This document shows, piece by piece, positions 57,081 through 64,000 of a stretch of 64,000 bases of DNA. The stretch is from NCBI GenBank assembly GCA_023055425.1, contig JALGPY010000003.1:52499891-52563890 (forward strand), given 5' to 3'. How positions within the stretch are numbered: position 1 is the stretch's first letter; each line of letters begins with the position of its first letter. Source of the DNA: Linanthus parryae (taxonomy: Eukaryota; Streptophyta; Magnoliopsida; Ericales; Polemoniaceae). The notes under the pieces are model-generated. The model had not been told where the DNA came from, searched no databases, and saw only the letters and a program-made list of their open reading frames with translations. The position numbers were made by a program, and so were the translations under genes.

Positions 57081-58239
57081 GAAGTAGGGCTTTGTAGTAA
57101 CATGAAGGGAGCTTCAAGGAAGGCAAAATAAGGAAGGTTGTCTGATTTGAGAAAACATGCTTCTAAATTATAACCTGCATAGGGTAAACAGCTTCACTGT
57201 TTTGACAAAAAATAATGAAACACGGTGAAAACTGAACCACAAAAGAAGACGAAAATGCAAACCAAGCTAAAGAAAATGTTGCAATTCGTATAAGTAAAAT
57301 ATGAACATATCAGAAACAAAATTAACGTTAGATTTTATCTGGTTCATTTGCAACCTATATGTAGCAAAACAATGTCACACGCTTAGCATGTGGAATAGAT
57401 CTAGTAAAGAAAAAATTGTCAAAGCTGGCAACCTTGAAGGTTAGCTTTGAATTAAGACATCAGAAAATAGAACTGATGTTCTCTGAAGAAAAAGAAAAAA
57501 AAAATTAAGAGAAGGAATAACATGCCAAGGAAGAAACAGTCCACATTTACTCCTTTTCTCATAAAGTAATAGGAGAAGAAGCCTATCGAATTATCTGTCT
57601 CAGGGACTCCCTGGTGAACGGTGATATGATTCAAATTCTTCGGCATCCTGAGTTGTGCAGCTTGAGGAAGATAAACTTCGATTTTATGAATTGGTTAAGA
57701 AAACAAAGGTTCAGTGTATAGACAAACTCGGTTTCCACTAATTAATTCACTATAGAAAATTGCTGCATTTGGAGTCTGTCTCAAATGTGACCTCCGTTTC
57801 AATTAATGTTTCAAATTAAAGTGACAGTTGGCTTCATGATAATAACCTGGCTTCTAGAAGCTGGAGCTTCTAATCAATCCCACACACCAAGATGGCGATA
57901 TGGCATTCTTTTCGTCATACAAACATCTTTGCTATGTTGATTAAGACACATAAATGGTTTGATCTCTAAACGCTATGTTCCAGAATTCACTAAGTAATAG
58001 TTAATATTTTAAAACTTCACACCGATCAATCACCTTATTTTCTATTGTTAATTATATAAATTACTCAAGTAAAATGAAATTTCCTAGTTTAGCCGAGGTC
58101 GGCTACAAGGATCAGAACACCTATACTTCTGCCTGTCCAAGTGTCCAAAGTCATTTCCTCACTTATGATTAATATATTTTAACTTATTTGACAAAAGCCA
58201 TCAATATTTTCACTCATTTTATGGAAAGGTTTTCATTCA
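57081..58239. other. Unassigned sequence
   Basis: AT-rich, with no transposon ends that I can define. On the minus strand about 57700-57515 is open for roughly 60 codons with little low-complexity sequence (EVYLPQAAQLRMPKNLNH...). A host exon is possible but has no family match that I know. Confidence 0.35.
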
Positions 58240-58640
58240 TTGAGTTTTACAATGTTAATGTTATGTCAAACCACCTCACGAACGAAGAACGAATAAAAGA
58301 AGAACACGAGTATTTTACATGGTTCACTAGCAAAATATTTGCTAACTACCTCCACGGCGGAAAAACACTCTTTATTCACTTAAGAGGAACAATTACAATG
58401 TTTTGCATATGAAACTAGGAGCCCAAGTAGTACTTATATAGTACTAAGAAAGACTCCAAAGATTTCCATGTACATGTGCCAGCCCATGTTTCCAATCTTG
58501 ATATGGAAACAATTCCTAACAATTCATAATTCAATTGTTACCTAATTAATTCTTAACCTTTTGATACTTTTGACTTTTCAACTCAAGCCAATTTGTTTCT
58601 ATAGTTGCCTTTGACTTTCAATTCGAGGCACCTCCTCAAC
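58240..58640 (-). repeat. 3' LTR of a Tork-like Copia (minus strand)
   Basis: On the minus strand it begins TGTTGAGGAGGTGCCTCG, right after the purine tract AAGGTGGAGATT (58641-58653). The other edge is approximate, because the partner LTR is absent. Confidence 0.6.
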
Positions 58641-58805
58641 AAATCTCCACCTTGACTTGAATTCTCTCGTCAACAGCAGCTGCTCCTCTTCTCGTAAATA
58701 AAGCTATGTCTTCTCCGCACCCAATTGTCTCTCGTCACAGAGACTCACTGGACCCCAACCGGGTCCGACATGCCCCGAAGGGCTTCACTGGCTCAAGATG
58801 TTGAG

Positions 58806-60338
58806 TTATTCCAGACAATGCTGGAACTTGCTCTCCGGAACCGGCTTGGTGAACATATCCGCGGGGTTGTCAGCAGTCCCCACCTTCATCATCTTGATCC
58901 TGCTCTCGTTTCTCATAATATGATACCTGACGTCGATATGCTTGGTCCTTTCATGATGAACCTGGTCCTTAGTCAAGCAAATCGCACTCAAGCTATCACA
59001 GTAGACTATCGCCTGATCTTGAAGTAGCCCTAGATCATTGACCATTCCCTTAAGCCAAATTGCCTCCTTTGCTGCTTCCGTTAGAGCCATATACTCCGCC
59101 TCCGTGGTGGACAAAGTCACCGTCTGCTGTAGCGTCGCCTTCCGACTCACAACAGATGCTCCCAGAGCAAATACGTAGCCTGTCATTGATCTTTTACTGT
59201 CAATATCCCCTGCATAGTCCGCATCCGAGAAACCATCTACCAAGATGTTTTCACGTGACCCATAGCATAGGCCAATGTTTGACGTACCCTTAAGGTACCT
59301 GAATATCCGCTTCACCGCCTGCCAATGGTCCCTACCCGGATGAGCCATAAAACGACTAACCACACTAACAGAACATGCTATGTCCGGTCAAGTACAGACC
59401 ATAGCATACATGAGACTTCCAACTGCGCTAGCATATGGAACCTTGGACATGTAATCCTTCTCCTCCTCAGGCTGAACGGTGGACATTCCTAGCTTGCTCT
59501 TTGTTGCCATAGGAGTATCTATAGCTTTAGCTGATAACATCCCGAATCTTGCCAAGATCTTCTTGATGTATCCCTGCTCTGATAAGAAAAGCTTCTTCTT
59601 CTTCCTATCTCTATAGATCTCAACTCCCAATATCTTCCGAGCAGCTCCCAGATCCTTCATCTCGAATTCCGCACTACGGGACCTCTTCAGTTCTCTAATG
59701 TCCTTGATATTTCGAGTTGCAATCAAGATATCATCCACATATAGAACTAGGTAAATACGTGATCCACTATGCAACTCTTTGTGATACACGCAACAATCAT
59801 ACTCGCACTTGTGGTAACCAATCTTCAACATGAAGCTGTCAAACCTCTTGTACCATTGCCTCGGCGACTTCTTAAGTCCGTAGAGAGATCTCTTCAGCTT
59901 GCACACGTGGTTCTCTCTTCCGGGAACTTGGAACCACTCCGGTTGGCTCATGTATATTTCCTCCTCCAACTCTCAGTGCAGGAAAGCTGTCTTGACATCC
60001 AATTGCTCAAGCTCTAGGTCGTGGTGTGCCACTAAAGCTAGTAACACCCGGATAGAAGTATGTCTGACCACCGGTGAGAAGATCTCGTTGTAGTCAACTG
60101 CCTCTTTCTGACTGAACCCTCTTGCAACTAGCCTTGCCTTATACTTGACGCCCTCTCCAGATGTAGTTCCTTCCTTTCTTCTGAAAACCCACTTGCAGCT
60201 GACTATCTTCCTTCCCGCTGGCAATTTAACAAGCTCCCAAGTCGAGTTCTTGCTAAGAGACTCCATCACTTCTCCCATTGCAGAAATCCATTGTGCTGAC
60301 TCAGAACTAGATATAGCGGCCTTGTAGGAGGGTTGCTG
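58806..60338 (-). pseudogene. Tork-like Copia pol: RT and RNase H, two in-frame stops
   Basis: One minus-strand frame from about 60338 down to 58806. RT: NSTWELVKLPAGRKIVSCKW, KYKARLVARGFSQKEAVDYN and LDVKTAFLH. A TGA (59973-59975) follows, then EEEIYMSQPEW, SLYGLKKSPRQWYKRF and LVLYVDDILIA. A second TGA (59388-59390) falls where VCTRPDIA is expected. RNase H: DGFSDADYAGDIDSKRSMTG, VTLSTTEAEYMALTEAAKEA, CDSLSAICLTKDQVHHERTK and DNPADMFTKPV. Otherwise intact. The 5' half is cut off by the element inserted at 60339. Confidence 0.88.
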
Positions 60339-61771
60339 TGTTGGAATAGATGCCCTAGAGGCAATCTAGTTTAGTATGAATTTGTAATTGGCTAGAAATT
60401 CATTTATTATTTATTGGATATTTAATATAAAGAAGTCCTTAGATTTACAATTGTGTTGTTTATCTTAAATATCCCTAGTCAAGTATAATGATTAAATGGG
60501 ACAATCATCTATAGACTAGTATGGGGTTGGATTGGTATGGAGATATCACGATCCAACACATAGGTGTGCATTACGGAATGTTGCACTGGATTGACCCATC
60601 ACCGAGAAGGCTACATACACGTTATGTTGAGTCACAAGTGCTTCTCGGGTACAATGGTATTGTCATCCTTAGACTTGAAGTCACTAGATATTCTAGTTGT
60701 GGATCATTGTGATCTTGGTAGCGTTAAACGCTACACCGTAACTGGGTAGTTATAAAGGCGTGTACTGGATACAATGAGAAGCAAGCTTAGAGATCGTAGT
60801 GGACGTAGAGAGGATTTGCCCCTCCCACATAACGGGAGCAAATATCCAAGGCCACTCGAAGGATAGTGCTTATAGAATGTCTGGCCAGACTCAAATAAAT
60901 CAATATATGGGATATTGATGTTATTTGCACGAATAAGGCTATTCCATGGATCGAGAAACTAGGGATTGGATATACGAGTGTGACTTGTATGTCTCGTGTC
61001 CAATCCGGACATGGAGGCAAAGGGATGAGACAATTACTTGTACAAGGTTGTCTAGATGACTATTCTATTAGTTGGCTAGAATGGATGTTTTGCTAGAAAC
61101 CGCTCCATATTAGCAAATAGTTGCTACCAACTAGATAGAACCTATGGGGTCACACGCCATATAGAGTTGTACTAGATTTGGAATTAATTAATTGGATTAA
61201 TTAATTAGAAGGATCACATTGCAAACCCTTGCAAACTTAGTAGGGACTAATTTGCAAGGAAGGGACTAAATTGAATTCTAGTAGGACTAGAATAAGTCCT
61301 TTAGGTAGTTAACAATGAGTTGTTGGACTATATAAAGGACCCTCCTTCCTTCCTTCCCTACACAACTTATGCTCTAGAGAGAACATAACAAGAGTGGGAG
61401 AGAACAAAGGAGAGAGAGAGCAAGCAACAAGAGGGACGCCGCCCCCTTGCCGCCGCCCCCTCGTCCCCGACGCCACAAAGGGGCCGAACCCCCTTTTTTT
61501 GCCTCGTTTTGCGTGATTCCTTCACCCTCCTTTCATTCCGGGCTAGCAACAAGGAGATTGGAGATCTAGGAACAACTCTAGGCGTGGATCAACTATAGAG
61601 ACCGTGACACTATTCGCGTTTGAAGTCATCAAGGAGAACCCAAAGGTGTGTTTATGATTTCTTACCTTTACTATCGTTATGCATCTAGACTTGTGATCCT
61701 TGGAGGGTTTTGCATGGTTGTTTGTTTGATTATGCTTCTTTATTGCGCGATCCATGAATCAAAACCCTACA
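60339..61771 (+). repeat. 5' LTR of the right-hand Angela-like element
   Basis: Begins TGTTGGAATAGATGCCCTAG and ends CCCTACA. A TATA box at 61329-61336 (ACTATATAAAGGACC) is followed by a GC-rich stretch at about 61435-61490. Confidence 0.92.
61329..61336 (+). promoter_or_regulatory. LTR TATA box
   Basis: TATATAAA, at the same place in the LTR as in the three related LTRs. Transcription would start about 30 bases downstream. Confidence 0.6.
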
Positions 61772-61772
61772 G

Positions 61773-61785
61773 TGGTATCAGAGCC
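61773..61785 (+). other. Primer binding site (initiator-Met tRNA)
   Basis: TGGTATCAGAGCC two bases after the LTR end. Confidence 0.85.
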
Positions 61786-63459
61786 ACAGGTCATAGAGCA
61801 TAAACGTAGTTTATGTGTTACATTCTTGTTGTTTTACACCTTAATTTGTTGTTTATCGCGTAAAACAAGACAAATCAAGCATTGGATGCAATTTGTCAAA
61901 GAATTAATCATAACAAGACCCAATTATTGCATTGGATGCATGAATTGGTGAGTTTGAGAAATTTTAGGATCTTAGATCTAGGGTTTGGGCATCCTTGGGG
62001 AAGAAGGAGTTCTCCCACAACAAGGAAACAACCAAACTTGGGCTCCAAGCAAGGAGGTTGTTTTGGAAACAACCTCCACAAGGAGGTTCGGCCCCCTAGG
62101 GGACCGCCCCCTTGCTTGCCGCCCAAGCTTGGCGCCCTAAGGGGCCGGGCGGCCCTAACCCGCGGGCTTAGCTTGCGGGTTTTGGGCCGGGCCGGCCCTA
62201 GGGCCTTATGGTTCACTTTATTGGGCCCGGGCAATTTGATTGTTGGGCCCATGGACCGTTTTAACCCTAGAAATCCTAAAATCAATTAAAATTGACCAAG
62301 CGCGTTAAAATTGGATTTTAACTGTTTATGTGCAAATCGCATGGTGATTGGATATGGCCTTAGGATGTGGTTTGATGTGGATGTTTAATTTTGTGGTTTG
62401 GTTTTACGGCCTGCGAGCTGATCAATTAATTGTAATAATTAATTAGGGTTTTATGGCCTGCGTGCCATTTTTTTCCTCAACTTGTGAGATTTATTTTATT
62501 TAGTATAGATGTTAGCTAGTGCTAGATAAAGTAGATTGTTAGCCAAGATTGGAGAAAAGAAGCCCAAAGCCAAAAGGAGCCACAAAAGATGGAGCATGGA
62601 GCATGGAGCACACCACATGACTATGAAGGATGGACCAAAAGATCAAGACGCATGGATATGTGTTTGTTTAGGGTTCATAGATAATTCCATTGGCTTGGAA
62701 TTATCTTAGTCTAGAAAAAGGCCATATCCACATCACGTTTAATTTCTGTTTTTGTGGTTGTTTATTTATTGTCTTATTATTTGTGTGGTTGGTGTATGGA
62801 TGATGCATGCAATTAGGATAATAAGATAATTAGACAACCCGGATCTATTATTTAGAGTTGTGCCCAAACTAAAATAGATAGATTAGTTGATATTGATCAA
62901 CAAAATAATTAAAATTGAAATGAAAAATCCCTCAAATTTTAAAATATTGTGTTCTTGCCTTCTCGTTATTTAAACACTCATTATCATCATTATTTATCAA
63001 GTTCGTGCGTGCCAAAGCATGGCGACTTGGTTCATAAAGATGGAATGCGATGGCACGTAACAATGTGCAATTGTTTAGATAAGAGGTTGAACACAACTAG
63101 GCTATTAATTTGATTAAGAAACCTAGAGGCAATCAATTGGGATTATCCATATGGATGGATAAATAAGGAGTTATTTTCCCGGTTGAACCAAGAGTTGCAT
63201 ATGGGATGCAATTGGAATTGTTCCTACCTAAGAAGTAATCGAATTATGGGTGACTTGCCAAAGCAAGCTCATAAGGAGATGAAAAAGATGGATCTTGGCC
63301 CACTAGAAAATATAAGGATATTTTCCGCATTAATATCTTGAGGGTTATTAATCCGTAGAAAAATAGTGGGAGCTATATTTAATAAACTAGCCATTATTAA
63401 ATATAGTCAAAAATTCACAAATACTAAAACTTGCGTATTTTCCTTTTGTAGAATTCCAA
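61786..63459 (+). other. Long leader of the Angela-like element
   Basis: It aligns with 6075-8600 minus the hAT insertion. A GC-rich block (about 62080-62250) has nested palindromes such as CCCTAGGG and GGGCCGGCCC. It holds no conserved ORF. It probably carries packaging and dimerisation signals, by analogy with other long-leader Copia elements. Confidence 0.65.
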
Positions 63460-64000
63460 ATGGCAAACAACTCATCGAGTTCACAACATTCCCTACGATC
63501 TGTCCTTGAGAAGGACAAGCTCTCTGGAACCAACTTTCTCGATTGGTACAGAAACTTGAGAATTGTTCTCAAGCAAGAGAAGAAGCTGTACGCAATAGAG
63601 GAGCATGTTCCAGAAGGTCCAGAGAATCAGACACCTGCTGCCTTAAAGGCGTATCAAAAGCGTGTTGATGACGCTAATGATGCGGCCTGCCTAATGCTTT
63701 GCACCATGACCTCTGAGCTTCAGAAGCAACATGAGAACATGAATGCTGTCGATATGATCGAACATCTAAAGCAGCTCTTCCAAGAGCAGGCGAGGGTAGA
63801 GAGGTATGAGGTCTCAAAGGCACTGTTCAAATGTCATCTGGCAGAAGGGAACCCGGTGGGACCCCACGTACTCCGAATGATCGGGTACTTGGAGAATCTC
63901 GCCCGGCTTGGGTTCCCGGTCGGCCAAGAGTTGGCAACCGATCTCGTGTTGCAATCGTTGCCCGAGAGTTATGGACAGTTCATTATGAACTATAACATGA
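63460..64000 (+). CDS. gag of the Angela-like element (partial, open at window end)
   Basis: ATG at 63460 in the context CCAAATGGC, starting MANNSSSSQHSLRSVLEKDK. The frame is open for 180 codons to the window edge. It shows SGTNFLDWYRNLRIVLKQEK (UBN2/DUF4219-type gag start), DDANDAACLMLCTMTSELQK, LKQLFQEQARVERYEVSKAL and VLQSLPESYGQF. These are standard Copia gag motifs. The zinc knuckle would lie beyond the window. No damage is visible, in contrast to the matching region at 8600-8990. The gene codes for the particle protein that packages element RNA. Confidence 0.88.
   Translation, partial: MANNSSSSQHSLRSVLEKDKLSGTNFLDWYRNLRIVLKQEKKLYAIEEHVPEGPENQTPAALKAYQKRVDDANDAACLMLCTMTSELQKQHENMNAVDMIEHLKQLFQEQARVERYEVSKALFKCHLAEGNPVGPHVLRMIGYLENLARLGFPVGQELATDLVLQSLPESYGQFIMNYNM

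Larger units (their letters stand above)
60339..64000 (+). mobile_element. Angela/BARE-like Copia retrotransposon, 5' part (continues off-window)
   Basis: 5' LTR (60339-61771), primer site, 1.7-kb leader and an open gag. It is inserted in the Tork-like pol, after TGCTG. Its LTR belongs to the same family as 80-1504 and is related to those of 4514-13600. With an undamaged gag it could be an autonomous member of the group; pol is beyond the window. Confidence 0.9.

Noticed and set aside
61773..61785. TGGTATCAGAGCC words as tRNA genes
   Set aside because: They match only the 3' end of a tRNA and stand beside LTRs; they are primer sites.
61882..62289. Overlapping open frames on both strands in the Angela-like leader (also 6286-6600)
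   Set aside because: They result from the GC-rich block; the reading frames are not kept between the two copies.
1..64000. CRISPR arrays, operons, bacterial-type signals
   Set aside because: No regularly spaced direct repeats with unique spacers; the content is plainly plant nuclear.

Overview
The window is a stretch of repeat-rich, AT-rich plant (angiosperm) nuclear DNA. The evidence is Ty1/Copia lineages typical of plants (Angela/BARE-like, SIRE-like, TNT1-94-like, Ale-like), a Ty3/Gypsy chromovirus, plant LINEs ending in an RNase H domain, an RTE-type LINE, one hAT and one CACTA-like DNA transposon, and spliced host-gene fragments. I see no intact host protein gene, no rRNA or tRNA gene and no CRISPR array. 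The species cannot be told from this sequence.

Layout. 1-1504: 5' LTR of a minus-strand Angela-like element whose body lies off the left edge. 1505-2735: a SIRE-type LTR piece and a Copia 3' end. 2740-13640: a LINE 3' end split by a complete Angela-like Copia (4514-13600, duplication CTTAT), which itself holds a hAT element (7461-8338, duplication ATAAGGAG). 13641-18560: a second LINE end, an internally deleted Ale-like Copia, and a truncated minus-strand Angela-like element. 19159-41140: two inverted copies of part of a PDS5-like cohesion gene, pushed apart by a chromovirus (20290-31261, duplication TACCT); one copy is split again by a SIRE-like Copia (31454-39630). 41220-46740: a LINE split by a short-LTR Ale-like Copia (42091-46291, duplication GCAAC). 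47305-47920: an inverted repeat made from a CIPK kinase fragment. 48085-55130: an RTE LINE split by a nearly intact TNT1-94-like Copia (49439-54974, duplication AGAAT). 55490-57080: two more LINE 3' pieces. 58240-60338: a minus-strand Tork-like Copia, cut by an Angela-like element starting at 60339 whose gag frame is still open at the window end.

The nesting orders the insertions: LINEs and gene fragments are oldest, then the Gypsy and Copia elements, then the hAT. Coding capacity is best kept in the TNT1-94-like element (two homopolymer frameshifts and one in-frame amber codon) and in the right-hand Angela-like element.

Three observations stand out. The TNT1-94-like element lacks the usual initiator-Met primer site and instead carries 12 bases complementary to its own LTR, near the predicted transcript start. 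The CIPK fragment is a near-perfect hairpin. The PDS5-like fragments form a second, older inverted gene-fragment pair.
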